Origin: an uncultured Bacilli bacterium | GTDB lineage: Bacteria > Bacillota_I > Bacilli_A > RFN20 > CAG-288 | DNA: 64,000 nucleotides | Assembly: GCA_944349335.1 (NCBI GenBank) | Contig: CALVMW010000002.1 | Coordinates: forward strand, 124,001-188,000 | Direction of reading: 5' to 3' | Part shown: piece after piece, positions 37,330 to 46,492 of the stretch | Position numbering within the stretch: the stretch's first letter is position 1 | How the letters are laid out: the number at the start of each line of letters is the position of its first letter | The notes under the pieces: generated by a model | What the model was told of the DNA's origin: nothing | The model's database searches: none | What the model saw: the letters and a program-made list of their open reading frames with translations, nothing else | Made by a program: the position numbers and the translations under genes

Positions 37330-38718
37330 ATGAGGAAAGCTTGTTTATTTATCATTCCTTTCTCTTTATTATCTTTATTTAGTTGTCAGCAGGATGAATT
37401 GTTTTCTTTATCTATCACGGATAACTTCAATCTTTTATATGAACCATTAGAAAGTAGTTATCTTTCTAATAGTAAAGTTGAAATTAAACTTAAAGATGAA
37501 AATAGAGCTGGTGCGTTATTAAACGGTGAAGAAGTTACTTTTACTGATATGGGTGATTATTTATCCTATACTTTTATCATGCCTTATAAAGATGTTGATT
37601 TAAAGATAACTAAGGCTGGTCTATTTGCTGATGACTGTGGTATCGGTAATCACGTTTTTGATGAAGGAAGAGAATCTGGTAATTCTTTAGTTTATCGCTG
37701 TCTTAATTGCGGCTATGAAACAAGAGATGAAAAAGAAGTTAATAATTCTTATGTTTTTGATATTTTGATTAGAGAAGATAGTGAGGTTATTTATTCATAC
37801 CTAACTCCTTCTAAATTACAGTTACAGGTCGGTATTGATTATACTCTTCAGGTTACTTTTCCTTTAAAAGAGTATACTGACGAAATATTTGAAGAGATTG
37901 AAATAGAAGATACTTCTTTAGATATTACTTATGGGCATTCTTCCTCTTCAACTAGAGCAGTCTCATATAGTTTGCAGGCTAAAAGCCTCCTTCCTTCTTC
38001 ACAGTTAAATTTAAATATTAAAGGTAAAGAGTATGTAATAGATTATGAAGTGATCGATTATGATTTTTCTAATTTTGAGAAAGTAGATATCGATGATTTA
38101 AATAATTTTCAAGAATTTAAGGATACTTTAGATTCTTTAACTTATTATGAATATGATCCTTCTTCATATAAAGGAGTAGATGATATATATAAGTTAACTT
38201 CTGATGGATTAGGAGAATATCGTTATGATTTTCCGATAGATGAAAAAGGCGCTTATCAATATAATTTAGATTATTTAGAAGTATTGCACGATTCTGTTTA
38301 TTATCCAGCGTATTTTCCGATGGTAAATAAAAATCCTATCTCGACTCGTCAAATGAATATGACTATTGATAATTTAAATGCTGTTATCAGTAATGCTCCT
38401 AAAAGCATTATTCCCGATTATTCAATTTCTTATGGAGTTATTGATCCTTGTTGTACTAATCCTCAAGATCCTATCAGTTATTTTTCTTTTACTTGTTTTG
38501 CAAAAGATTATGTTTCATATTATGATAGAGTCAATGAACGCTTAGATAGATATCTAAGTGATACTACTCTTATTCTTATGAATAATTATCCTGATAAATT
38601 TTATAGTTATCAGGTCGGTGATATTAATATCTTAGTTGCTAAGACGTATAATGGCTTAGAAGCCTATTTTGAAAAAGGTGAATACATTTATAACATTACT
38701 GGTGGTTTAGATATTTAA
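37330..38718 (+). CDS. Predicted lipoprotein with CxxC region
   Basis: A 462-residue lipoprotein with lipobox LFSC (Cys about residue 19). The body is acidic and beta-rich. A CGIGNHVF...YRCLNCGY segment near residues 100-132 has Cys and His spaced like a small zinc site. No family is recognised. It follows the hydrogenase operon by 41 bp with its own GAGGTAA site and a possible TATAAT-like box upstream, so co-transcription is uncertain. Confidence 0.82.
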   Translation: MRKACLFIIPFSLLSLFSCQQDELFSLSITDNFNLLYEPLESSYLSNSKVEIKLKDENRAGALLNGEEVTFTDMGDYLSYTFIMPYKDVDLKITKAGLFADDCGIGNHVFDEGRESGNSLVYRCLNCGYETRDEKEVNNSYVFDILIREDSEVIYSYLTPSKLQLQVGIDYTLQVTFPLKEYTDEIFEEIEIEDTSLDITYGHSSSSTRAVSYSLQAKSLLPSSQLNLNIKGKEYVIDYEVIDYDFSNFEKVDIDDLNNFQEFKDTLDSLTYYEYDPSSYKGVDDIYKLTSDGLGEYRYDFPIDEKGAYQYNLDYLEVLHDSVYYPAYFPMVNKNPISTRQMNMTIDNLNAVISNAPKSIIPDYSISYGVIDPCCTNPQDPISYFSFTCFAKDYVSYYDRVNERLDRYLSDTTLILMNNYPDKFYSYQVGDINILVAKTYNGLEAYFEKGEYIYNITGGLDI

Positions 38719-38775
38719 TCGCTTGATGTTTTAAATTATATTTTATACTTTATATAATAATTAGAGGTATTTATT

Positions 38776-39339
38776 ATGAAGAAAAATTTAGGTCCTGAAA
38801 CATTGATTTATCCGATGCCAGTTTTGATGATTGCAAGCTATAATGAGGATATGACTATCGATTGTATGACAGCGGCTTGGGGTGGAGTTGCTGATACTAA
38901 TAAGATCTCTATCTGTTTAGATTCTTCTCATAAAACAACTAAGAATATTTTGCTAAATAAAGATTTTACTGTATCTTTTGCAATTGAAGAATATGTTAAA
39001 GAATGTGATTATTTAGGAATAGTATCTTATAATCAAGATAAAGATAAATTTTCTAAAACTGGACTACACGCAGTTAAAAGTTCTATTATAAATGCACCAG
39101 TAATCGAAGAATTTCCTTTAACAATAGAATGTCGATTAAATAAAGTTGTTGAAGAGGAAGGATTGATTATCGCTGATATTTTAAATGTTATAGTCGATAG
39201 TGAGATTTTAACTGAGGGAAAAATCGATCTTAGTAAGTTTAAAGTTCTTACTTTTGATCAAGCTAATAGAACCTATCATGTAATAGGAAAGAAAGTTGCT
39301 GACGCTTTTAAAGTCGGTTTAGAGATTAAAAATAGGTGA
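38776..39339 (+). CDS. Flavin reductase family protein
   Basis: A 187-residue FMN-binding split-barrel protein, with the stretch MTAAWGGVADTNKISICL near the N-terminus and FTVSFAIEEYVKECDYLGIVS typical of these reductases in anaerobes. It probably reduces flavin or acts as a flavoredoxin-type electron carrier. The stop overlaps the next gene at its start, coupling it to the TSCPD protein. AGAGGT precedes the ATG. Confidence 0.9.
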   Translation: MKKNLGPETLIYPMPVLMIASYNEDMTIDCMTAAWGGVADTNKISICLDSSHKTTKNILLNKDFTVSFAIEEYVKECDYLGIVSYNQDKDKFSKTGLHAVKSSIINAPVIEEFPLTIECRLNKVVEEEGLIIADILNVIVDSEILTEGKIDLSKFKVLTFDQANRTYHVIGKKVADAFKVGLEIKNR

Positions 39340-39608
39340 AAAATATGACTTATGAATATCAAACTTCGTTTACTTGTTCTAAATTGATTACGATTGAGTA
39401 TGATGAGAAGACTCATGTTGTTGAGAGTATCACTTTTTTAGGTGGTTGCCCTGGTAATACAATAGGAGTAGCTACACTTTGTAAAAATAAAAAATTAGAA
39501 GAGATTGTAAATCTATTGTCAGGTATTAAGTGTGGATATAAACCTACTTCCTGTCCTGATCAATTAGCTAAAGCTTGCTTAGCGATACTTGATTCTATCA
39601 GTAAATAA
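39336..39608 (+). CDS. TSCPD domain protein (four-Cys family)
   Basis: A 90-residue protein with conserved Cys in FTCSKL, GGCPGN, GIKCGYKPTSCPDQL. This is the TIGR03905-type TSCPD protein; the same domain is found at the C-terminus of some ribonucleotide reductases. The cysteines probably bind metal. It is coupled by overlap to the flavin reductase. The function is not known. The space 39609-39777 is AT-rich and shows no gene. Confidence 0.9.
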   Translation: MKNMTYEYQTSFTCSKLITIEYDEKTHVVESITFLGGCPGNTIGVATLCKNKKLEEIVNLLSGIKCGYKPTSCPDQLAKACLAILDSISK

Positions 39609-39777
39609 TCAATGTCTTTTTTATTTTGACTTAAAGATTATTTGTTATTGTTTTTTTAGAAGATTATTATTTATAGTTAGTTAATATAGCTATTTATAAT
39701 AGATAAAAGCTCTTTTTTCTTGCTTATTTTTCTATTTTTTGATAATTATTTACTTTGAAAGTTGAGGATATATTTAT

Positions 39778-41685
39778 ATGCGTAAAAGTCAAGTTATTTT
39801 AACATTATTATCTTTAGTAGCTTTAACAAGTTGTAGTGAACCTTCGATGAATACTTCTAATTCATCTCTTTCTAGTACTGAATCTTCTACTTCTTCAAGC
39901 TCTGATTTAATAAGTTCTAGCCCGGATAGTTCTACTAATGATTCTTCTAATTCATCATCTACTGTTGAGGAATTACCTGCTTTAAGAGAAGTTATGACTA
40001 ATTTAGCAAGTTTAAGAAATTATACATATACTTTAGTTGATGAAATTTTTGATGTTACTACTACTTTTAGTTATACTCCTAAAGCTTATTATTATGAGCC
40101 GAGCCAAGAGGAACATGGTGGAACAGCTTATGGCTATGCTCAGTCTAATGATAATGAAGTATTCCGTTATACTTTAGATGAGAATAGAGAAGTTGTTGCT
40201 GAAGAGGCTTTAAGAAACTCTTCTGGTCAAATTGTAAGCGACCTTTATAATGAAGCTATTATCTCTTTCTATGATTTTCGCTTAGATGCCTTTACTGATA
40301 TTAAATCTGAAGATAATACTTATGAGATCACTGATGAATCAAATAAGCTTCTTTTCTCTCTCTTCGCTGGATATGGTGATGCTTTTGTTCAAGAATATAT
40401 AACAGTAACTGTTAAAGTTCTCAGTGAAAATACTATTGAAACTACTGTTCATTTTGAACCTGATAATGCTGCTTATGTTGGTGATTGTGTCGGTGTTGTC
40501 TCTAATGTTAATGAGACAACTTTACTTGAGATAGAAGAATATTTAGCTCAAGGATATGGACCTAAGGAAGAGACAGGCAGCGATCTATTAGCTCTTTTAG
40601 AAGGGTTAAAGGGTACTAAAAAGTATCATATGACTATCTCTACCGGTGGAGTAAATTATGATGTAGCTTTTAATGATGATTATTATCATTCAACAAGCGA
40701 TTCTTTATTTGTTTCAGAAAAAGGCTATTTAGTTTTAGGGGAAGCTATCTATAACTTTAAATTGAATGGAGATGAAGTAACTATCGGTGATGAGATTACT
40801 TACATGACTTCTGATCATAGTGATCTTTGGTCTAATGTAAGTTTTAGCAATTTCTCAAATATCAATTTAAGTGGAGTTGTTCTTACTGAGGAAGGAGAAG
40901 ATTTAGTTTTAAGAGATGACGTTTCTTCTTTAAATACTTTCTTATCAATCTCTTTCCCTTCTGCTTATTTCCCGTCAGTTTCTGATACTGATTACATTAC
41001 TTTTACTGATATTACTGATAGTGGCTTTACATATACTTATCATAGTGAAAGTTATGGTGATTCTAATGTTACTATCTCTGAGATAGGAACTTATTCTTCT
41101 AAGGTTATTGAAGACTTTATTGAAGAAAATGGAAATTTTGATTCTAGCGATATCTCTTTTCTTGTTAGTAAATTTAATAATTTAAAAGATACTAATAATT
41201 ACACATTAGTTTTTACTAATAATTTTGGATCGTTCTCTGGTTTAAGTGATGTCGGTTCTTATAATATTTATTTTACTGATAATGAATATCGCTTTGAAAG
41301 TTTAAAAGCTGGTAATGAATCCTATGGATATGTAAGTGAAGAAAGCGGAATCTATAGTTATAAGCTTACTGATAGTGGAGTTACAGATAAAACATTATTA
41401 GATAATTCAAGTTTATACGGTTCAGACCTTTTCAAAGCTTTCTCTGACTTTGTTTATGATGAGTTAGATGCTAAAGCTAATTTTGGTGGTACATATACGA
41501 TAACTGATACTGCTTTTATTGATGCTATAAGACAGATTTTAAATCTTTCTAGTAACTTCACTACTTATATCACTTCTCTTGATGTTACTCTTTCTGATAA
41601 TAATCTTCTTATCTCTGGAACAACTTCTTTCTACGGCTCATTTACTCTTGAGGTTAAAGATATAGGAAGTACTATTATCGAATAA
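39778..41685 (+). CDS. Ser/Thr-rich surface lipoprotein
   Basis: A 635-residue lipoprotein with lipobox LTSC (Cys about residue 19). A 40-residue Ser/Thr/Asn linker follows, then VEELPALREVM and a long beta-rich acidic body. Within the body two similar halves can be seen, each with a LxxLxxxxNYTxT-type opening and a YxITD region. Linker and body resemble the proteins starting at 61381 and 63087, so they are likely paralogues. No enzyme motif is seen; binding or adhesion is possible. Confidence 0.85.
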   Translation: MRKSQVILTLLSLVALTSCSEPSMNTSNSSLSSTESSTSSSSDLISSSPDSSTNDSSNSSSTVEELPALREVMTNLASLRNYTYTLVDEIFDVTTTFSYTPKAYYYEPSQEEHGGTAYGYAQSNDNEVFRYTLDENREVVAEEALRNSSGQIVSDLYNEAIISFYDFRLDAFTDIKSEDNTYEITDESNKLLFSLFAGYGDAFVQEYITVTVKVLSENTIETTVHFEPDNAAYVGDCVGVVSNVNETTLLEIEEYLAQGYGPKEETGSDLLALLEGLKGTKKYHMTISTGGVNYDVAFNDDYYHSTSDSLFVSEKGYLVLGEAIYNFKLNGDEVTIGDEITYMTSDHSDLWSNVSFSNFSNINLSGVVLTEEGEDLVLRDDVSSLNTFLSISFPSAYFPSVSDTDYITFTDITDSGFTYTYHSESYGDSNVTISEIGTYSSKVIEDFIEENGNFDSSDISFLVSKFNNLKDTNNYTLVFTNNFGSFSGLSDVGSYNIYFTDNEYRFESLKAGNESYGYVSEESGIYSYKLTDSGVTDKTLLDNSSLYGSDLFKAFSDFVYDELDAKANFGGTYTITDTAFIDAIRQILNLSSNFTTYITSLDVTLSDNNLLISGTTSFYGSFTLEVKDIGSTIIE

Positions 41686-41706
41686 ATTATTCTCTATTAA
41701 TTAAAT

Positions 41707-41745
41707 AAAAAGCTCTAAGTCATATTGCGGGATTTAGAGCTTTTT
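41707..41745 (+). terminator. Terminator of the 39778 lipoprotein gene
   Basis: AGCTCTAA (41711-41718) pairs with TTAGAGCT (41734-41741) across a 15-base loop; a T-run follows. Confidence 0.75.
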
Positions 41746-42075
41746 AGTTTATAGATAGTGATTAAATTAAATTTGATCATTTTAGACTAGAAGTTAATTA
41801 GTGATGACAATATACTACACTTTAATACAATGTATACAATTCGAGGTTTAACACGTCGTAAATAGAGAATGAAATACCGGTCAAAAAAACATTATAAGGA
41901 ACTAAAGATTTTTATAAAAATTTCGCCAAGTTGAATAGTAATCTCTGTAAGTTTTAGTTCTCAAATTTGAGCGTTCAGATTATCATCCAATCTGTTTGCT
42001 TCTTTTCTTTCATCATTGAAAAATTTTTATTTGGGTTAGTGCTTTTTTAATAGAATGCAAAAAATGATTGAATAA

Positions 42076-42536
42076 GTAGGGTTGAAGAGATTTTACCATG
42101 ATATCCTATTTCCCAAATGTTATTCTTCAGCTTTCATGGACATAACGGAATACCTATAATCATTGGATTAAGCGTATATAAAGCTTTAAGCTCTAGTGTT
42201 TCTATCATAAAGCGGATAGACAAAGGCATTATCATTAAGTAAAAGTAATGAAACTACCTTATAGATAAACTGATAAGGCGTCATGTATTCATTAGGCTTT
42301 GACTTCAATAAAAAAGAGAGGTGTCTGTTCCTCTCTGTAATAATTTCATCTTCACTTCTTATAATACATATACCTTTAAGTTTGGCACACTGACTTGCTA
42401 TCCTATCGAGACATATTAGAACCACATCTGAATTTGTTATCTTCTCTCCAAATGGTGTTAAAGGAAGAGCAATATCATTAATCAAACCTAAAGAATTAAA
42501 ATTTTCTAATTTCTTCTTTTTTCTTTTAAAAATCAC
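42076..42536 (-). pseudogene. HK97-family phage portal protein, N-terminal fragment
   Basis: A GTG start with GGAGGAG begins an intact stretch of 116 codons. ITNSDVVLICLDRIASQCAKL, then HLSFLLKSKPNEYMTPYQF and VSLLLLNDNAFVYPLYDRNT are typical of portal proteins of Clostridia phages. A stop at 42186 and frame changes follow; pieces such as LKALYTLNP in another frame and HLGNRI later show the ruin continues to about 42076. The full protein would be about 400 residues. It cannot make a functional portal. Confidence 0.85.
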
Positions 42537-42600
42537 GCTAAAACTCCTCCTTTATATTATGAGTAAAAGAAAAGAGCTCGATTAGGAGCCCTATAATAAT

Positions 42601-43515
42601 TTATTGAATTTCGAATGCTATCGGTAACTCTATCATAAGTTCAAATTTTTTAAGCTCGCCGTTCTCTGGACAAGAAATTAACCATTTAATTTTTATTACT
42701 TTAGTTAATCCATCAATAGGAATAAAACGATTGTCACTATTAACATCAACATCAACCTTATTATCATTAACCCAGAATTCTTCACCAATCGAATTAGAAA
42801 TTTTAAGATAACTGTTTTCAAAGTCTTTTCTTATTGGTAATAAAATATGTAATTTGAAATCTTCTTTTTCAAATAAAACTTGATAATTAGTTTCATTTTT
42901 ATTTATATCACAAATTTTAAATAATTCTTTATTTTGAAAAGTATTCAAAAGCTTTACTTTTAAACCATTTAAATTCTCTTCAGATAGAGTTTCATTAATT
43001 ACTGCAACTTTTAGATTACTTAAATTTGATGAACTTTTAGCCTTTCGTATCGAATTAACTTGTCTCATTTCACGAGAAATTTTATCGAGATCATTAATTT
43101 TCTTTATTTTAGGAATAAGCAAAACAATGATTGCAATTTCACCAATTAAAAGCAAAGTAAGAATAACCCAGCATGCAATTAATCCTTCTAAAGGGATATC
43201 TAGCAAAGAAATAATAAGACAAATAATAAGCAGAACAAAACTAGCTAAAATCGCATAAATATAAAACGGATAAGTCTTAAATATAAATTTGTTATTCCAT
43301 TTATCAAAAAGTTCATCCCACCTTGCTTCAACATCCTTATGTGCTTGAGTTACTTCACTTTCATCTCTATTTCTAACTAATGTATATTCATTCGCTTTAA
43401 AAAAGACCACATTTTTAATTCTTTCTTTTGATTTTAATTCCCAACCAAAAACAGATTCTTGACCTAAAATTGCATTTTCATTTTTTTCTATTAGTCTAAT
43501 TTTCTTTTCTTCCAT
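42601..43515 (-). CDS. Hypothetical membrane protein, cargo in the prophage remnant
   Basis: A 304-residue protein starting at ATG 43515 (an upstream TTG at 43524 lies too close to AAAGGG). The N-terminal about 75 residues are charged; two membrane spans at about 80-105 and 112-138 follow, then a soluble domain of about 165 residues with beta-rich end. No family is recognised. It is intact although phage genes on both sides are broken, so it may be selected cargo. It is 23 bp downstream of the zinc-ribbon gene, probably in one operon. Confidence 0.75.
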   Translation of the reverse strand: MEEKKIRLIEKNENAILGQESVFGWELKSKERIKNVVFFKANEYTLVRNRDESEVTQAHKDVEARWDELFDKWNNKFIFKTYPFYIYAILASFVLLIICLIISLLDIPLEGLIACWVILTLLLIGEIAIIVLLIPKIKKINDLDKISREMRQVNSIRKAKSSSNLSNLKVAVINETLSEENLNGLKVKLLNTFQNKELFKICDINKNETNYQVLFEKEDFKLHILLPIRKDFENSYLKISNSIGEEFWVNDNKVDVDVNSDNRFIPIDGLTKVIKIKWLISCPENGELKKFELMIELPIAFEIQ

Positions 43516-43538
43516 ACTATCCAATACCCTTTCTAAAA

Positions 43539-43955
43539 TTATCTTTTAATTGATTTGATAATTTTTGGAGCAATCGATATAATGACTCCTAAAATCATTA
43601 GTACAATGCCAACAATAATCAAAGTAATATTCAAATCATTACCAGTTAATTCACGAACAGCATTAATTCCAGCTTCACTAAGCTCAGATAAATCATATTC
43701 TGAATGAAATTGAAATTCTTTAATTCCATAAAGAATAAACAAAACTGTACCAGGTATATCAAAAATTGCACTTAAGATATAAATAATTATTCTAGTTGTT
43801 GAACTAATTTCATCATTTTTATCGTTGGAAATATAAGAACCTGTTGATTTGGTAGTTGTTTGTGTCTTGCTTTTAGTAGACACTTTTTTACCGCAATATG
43901 GGCAAACCTCATCATTATCATCTATCTCGTTTCCACAATGTAAACAAAATTTCAT
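43539..43955 (-). CDS. Zinc-ribbon membrane protein
   Basis: A 138-residue protein with an N-terminal zinc ribbon CLHCGNEIDDNDEVCPYCG, a Thr/Ser-rich linker and two membrane spans (about 55-75 and 108-130). Such proteins are common in Firmicutes and uncharacterised. A perfect AGGAGGTGA site sets the start. The promoter just upstream has a run of ten G between its -35 and -10, which could switch expression. It pairs with the following membrane protein gene. Confidence 0.85.
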   Translation of the reverse strand: MKFCLHCGNEIDDNDEVCPYCGKKVSTKSKTQTTTKSTGSYISNDKNDEISSTTRIIIYILSAIFDIPGTVLFILYGIKEFQFHSEYDLSELSEAGINAVRELTGNDLNITLIIVGIVLMILGVIISIAPKIIKSIKR

Positions 43956-43973
43956 AATGTCACCTCCTGTATA

Positions 43974-44001
43974 AGTTTACCCCCCCCCCAGAAAAAGTCA
44001 A
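43974..44001 (-). promoter_or_regulatory. Promoter with a G10 tract in its spacer
   Basis: On the minus strand, -35 TTGACT (43996-44001), a 16-bp spacer made of TTTTCT plus ten G, and -10-like TAAACT (43974-43979). The ribosome site of the zinc-ribbon gene follows at once. Slippage of the tract would change the -35/-10 distance. Confidence 0.6.
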
Positions 44002-44021
44002 GAAATTTGAAAAATAACGAC

Positions 44022-44400
44022 CTATTTTGTCATGTTTTCATAGTCCAACTTGTATCTAGTTAAAGTTGCATAAGCAATAATAGTCGCCACAGTTCGATCT
44101 ATTATTTTTAGTCTTGAATTAAATTTTGATGGTTGTATATTTTCATTAACATCTACCTTAGCTTTAGTATTAGCAAGATACCACTTGATAATTGAATTGT
44201 TGTTATAGTTTTAAGCGTGGTTTCTTAAGTCTGCTTCAAGCTGTTTCATAGGTTAACTAAGTGTATAAACAGCTTGCCTTATCTTTTCCATTTCAAAGCC
44301 CATATCTTTCATTTCTTTAACCAAATATTAAGAGTTACAAGGATCATAACTAAAATTTTCTTCTATCTCATCATCACAATCAAAAAAACCTCGACTTAGC
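44022..44400 (-). pseudogene. Phage terminase large subunit, C-terminal fragment
   Basis: In one minus-strand frame, broken by three TAA stops, the text reads FSYDPCNS, then YLVKEMKDMGFEMEKIRQAVYTLS, PMKQLEADLRNH and NNNSIIKWYLANTKAKVDVN, ending KFNSRLKIIDRTVATIIAYA in shorter pieces. The order YDP-N, GF, RQG-x-xLS-P, LE and N-P-x-x-W-x-x-N matches the C-terminal nuclease part of Terminase_1 proteins. It precedes the portal fragment, as in head-module order. Confidence 0.8.
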
Positions 44401-44422
44401 TTTAGTAGATTAGGTTCCCTTA

Positions 44423-44584
44423 TTAGTTTCTGCTTTTAACTGAATTTCTAGGGACGATGATTGTTACTTTGTTTGATTTACCTATTGAGTCTTTGATCTT
44501 TACATCAAGTGATACCTTCTTATAAGTAACGACACTACTCTTTGGAGAATTCTTAGAAACACCGATTTCAAGTTTGTGTTTCAT
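44423..44584 (-). CDS. Small phage-associated protein
   Basis: A 53-residue basic protein starting MKHKLEIGVSKNSP and containing KVTIIVPRNSV. The start at 44584 is set by GAAAGGAG; a longer in-frame extension upstream lacks a ribosome site. I recall similar MKHKL...VTILVPGxSV small proteins in Clostridia prophages, but cannot verify this. It appears intact and sits upstream of the terminase fragment. Confidence 0.6.
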   Translation of the reverse strand: MKHKLEIGVSKNSPKSSVVTYKKVSLDVKIKDSIGKSNKVTIIVPRNSVKSRN

Positions 44585-44954
44585 AAAATTTCTCCTTTCC
44601 GAGAAGAGCACACATATCTTTTTCTCACCATAATGGAGAAAACTAGGATGCTTTGATTGGGTGAAATTTAAAAAAATAAAAAATTTCAGCAATAAAAAAG
44701 TCCATCTATATTAGAGAACTTAATCTCCAACAAGAATAGGCTCCAATATGAATGATTTTATTTAATTTTCTAAGGGAATTAATCTTTCAAAAAAACTTAT
44801 GTTGTAAAAAGATGATTTTAAAAATAAATTTTTTTCTTTTATACTTAAGTTGTTACACATAGTAATTTAAAAAGTACTTTTATATCATATAAAATAAAAA
44901 AGTTTGAACACCCATAGAAGTTCTAAGAATGCATCAAACATTTTATATAAGTGA

Positions 44955-45046
44955 TGGCGGAGCCGCAGGGATTTGAACCCTGGCTGGGTTATTCACCCAC
45001 TTCTGGTTTTCGAAACCAGCCCCTTCAACCACTTGGGTACGGCTCC
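44955..45046 (-). tRNA. tRNA-Ser (anticodon CGA)
   Basis: Type II tRNA with long variable arm on the minus strand. Acceptor GGAGCCG pairs with CGGCTCC, anticodon stem CTGGT/ACCAG with loop TTCGAAA (anticodon CGA), and encoded CCA (44955-44957). Its 3' end faces the prophage remnant. Confidence 0.96.
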
Positions 45047-45082
45047 AAACACTATAAAATGATATAATATTTTCGAAAGAAA

Positions 45083-45111
45083 TTGAACATTTTTCTTTAA
45101 AAGATTATTAT
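45083..45111 (+). promoter_or_regulatory. Promoter of the GtrA gene
   Basis: -35 TTGAAC (45083-45088), 17-bp spacer, -10 TATTAT (45106-45111). The ATG is only 7 bp after the -10 and has no ribosome site, so the transcript is probably leaderless. Confidence 0.75.
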
Positions 45112-45118
45112 TTATATT

Positions 45119-46021
45119 ATGAATAAAGTGCCAAGGCAAGAAAATAAACTTTCATCTCTATTATATGAAGTGGAAAATAATCTCTTCATCATTTTACTTT
45201 TATCTTTGATTACTTTGATGTGTTATCAATTTAAGGTATTCCCTTTCTCTTCAAAGATGATAGAGATAGTAGTTTCTGAGAATATGTCTTTCACTTTTGA
45301 TCAAAGCTTATTATTTTTTACTTTGATTTTTTCTTTTATTGATGTGATTATCTTTTATCTTTTCCAATTTATTGTTAAACCTTCGAATATAAAACCTGAC
45401 TTAGGAAAAAAGAATAAACACCTTCTCCCCTTTATTATTCTCTCTTTATTTGGAATCTTAGCTTATATTTGTATTTCTGTTTTATTATCTGGTTTTTCAG
45501 TGAATAATGGGTTTGCGATAGTTATTTCAACTATTTTAGTTTCTATATATAGTTTGTTAATTTATAAGATGTATTTAGAAAATAAAACTTTTTCTAATGC
45601 TCTTTTCTGGGAGATATTCCGTTTTGCTATCGTTGGATTAGTTGCTGCTGTCTTTGATTTTATTGTCTGCTATTTAGTTCAGTTTATTCTTTTTAAAGGT
45701 AATACTGCTAGCTATGTAACTATTGTCTCTACGGCTTGCGGTTTTACTATCGGTGTTATTATCAATTATTTAATGTCAACATTTATGGTATATAAAAATG
45801 CTAAAACAAATATTTCTCGCACTTTTAAAGGAATAGTTATCTTTTTAGTATTAGCTATTATCGGTTTGTTTATCGGTATCGGCATCCAATATTTCTTATA
45901 TGATTATTTATACTTAAATGTTAAATTAACATTCTTCTCATATCCTATTGACTTTATTATCCGTACACTTATTGTTATGGTCTATAATTATATTTCAAGA
46001 AAGCTTATTCTTTATAGATAA
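45119..46021 (+). CDS. GtrA-like membrane protein
   Basis: A 300-residue protein with about eight membrane spans. The C-terminal 135 residues are a GtrA domain (FRFAIVGLVAAVFDFIVCY, then INYLMSTFMVYKN), a family that flips or helps transfer lipid-linked sugars for wall polysaccharides. The N-terminal about 155 residues add four spans of unknown role. It is divergent from tRNA-Ser and followed by the tRNA-Gly operon. No glycosyltransferase is adjacent. Confidence 0.88.
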   Translation: MNKVPRQENKLSSLLYEVENNLFIILLLSLITLMCYQFKVFPFSSKMIEIVVSENMSFTFDQSLLFFTLIFSFIDVIIFYLFQFIVKPSNIKPDLGKKNKHLLPFIILSLFGILAYICISVLLSGFSVNNGFAIVISTILVSIYSLLIYKMYLENKTFSNALFWEIFRFAIVGLVAAVFDFIVCYLVQFILFKGNTASYVTIVSTACGFTIGVIINYLMSTFMVYKNAKTNISRTFKGIVIFLVLAIIGLFIGIGIQYFLYDYLYLNVKLTFFSYPIDFIIRTLIVMVYNYISRKLILYR

Positions 46022-46024
46022 TTC

Positions 46025-46053
46025 TTGCAATAATTTTCTTTCTTAGATATAAT
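46025..46053 (+). promoter_or_regulatory. Promoter of the tRNA-Gly/MIF/tRNA-Cys/tRNA-Arg operon
   Basis: -35 TTGCAA (46025-46030), 17-bp spacer, -10 TATAAT (46048-46053), 16 bp before tRNA-Gly. No further promoter is seen within the operon. Confidence 0.85.
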
Positions 46054-46069
46054 ACTAAAGCATTTTTTT

Positions 46070-46143
46070 GCAGGCGTAGTTCAATGGTAGAACTTCAGCC
46101 TTCCAAGCTGATCACGCGGGTTCGATTCCCGTCGCCTGCTCCA
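46070..46143 (+). tRNA. tRNA-Gly (anticodon TCC)
   Basis: Acceptor GCAGGCG pairs with CGCCTGC, anticodon stem TCAGC/GCTGA with loop CTTCCAA (anticodon TCC), T loop TTCGATT, encoded CCA at 46141-46143. Only 8 bp separate it from the MIF-like start codon. Confidence 0.97.
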
Positions 46144-46151
46144 AAATACAT

Positions 46152-46490
46152 ATGCCTTATATCGCTTTAAGAACTAACCAAAAGATCGCTCAAGATCAAG
46201 AAAAAGAGTTAAAAACTCTTCTTGGTCAATACATCTCTCTCCTTCCTGGAAAGAGTGAAATCTACCTTATGTGTTCTTTTACTTCCTCTTCTCTTTATTT
46301 TCAAGGTAGTGATGCTCCTTGTGCCATCGTTCAAGTTAACATTTATGGGAAAGGTAATAAGGAAGCATATGATAAGTTAACTAAGAAAGTGACAGAGTTA
46401 GTTTCAGAAAAGCTTACTATTCCTTCAAATAGGGTTTATGTCGAATACATTGAGACACCTTATTGGGGAATGGATGGCAAAAACTTTTAA
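46152..46490 (+). CDS. MIF/phenylpyruvate tautomerase family protein
   Basis: A 112-residue tautomerase-superfamily protein of the macrophage migration inhibitory factor type. The catalytic Pro follows Met1 (MPYIALRTN); LPGKSEIYLM supplies the conserved Lys; GSDAPCAIVQV, NRVYVEYIE and WGMDGKNF complete the MIF pattern at normal length. It is likely a keto-enol tautomerase; bacterial MIF homologues in host-associated species may also act on immune cells. The gene lies inside a tRNA operon: 8 bp after tRNA-Gly, stop 2 bp before tRNA-Cys, no ribosome site. tRNA-processing enzymes would therefore create both ends of its mRNA. Confidence 0.93.
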   Translation: MPYIALRTNQKIAQDQEKELKTLLGQYISLLPGKSEIYLMCSFTSSSLYFQGSDAPCAIVQVNIYGKGNKEAYDKLTKKVTELVSEKLTIPSNRVYVEYIETPYWGMDGKNF

Positions 46491-46492
46491 TC

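Larger units (their letters stand above)
41746..44954 (-). mobile_element. Prophage remnant beside tRNA-Ser
   Basis: Reading on the minus strand from the 3' end of tRNA-Ser: a small phage-like gene, a terminase large-subunit fragment, two intact non-structural genes and a portal protein fragment. The order terminase then portal is that of tailed-phage head modules. No integrase, capsid or tail gene remains. The position at a tRNA 3' end suggests integration there. Limits are approximate; 41746-42075 and 44585-44954 hold no recognisable gene. Confidence 0.75.

Noticed and set aside
44585-44954. Integrase or att core between tRNA-Ser and the phage remains
   Set aside because: No integrase fragment is readable and I could not find a second copy of the tRNA-Ser 3' end near 41746.
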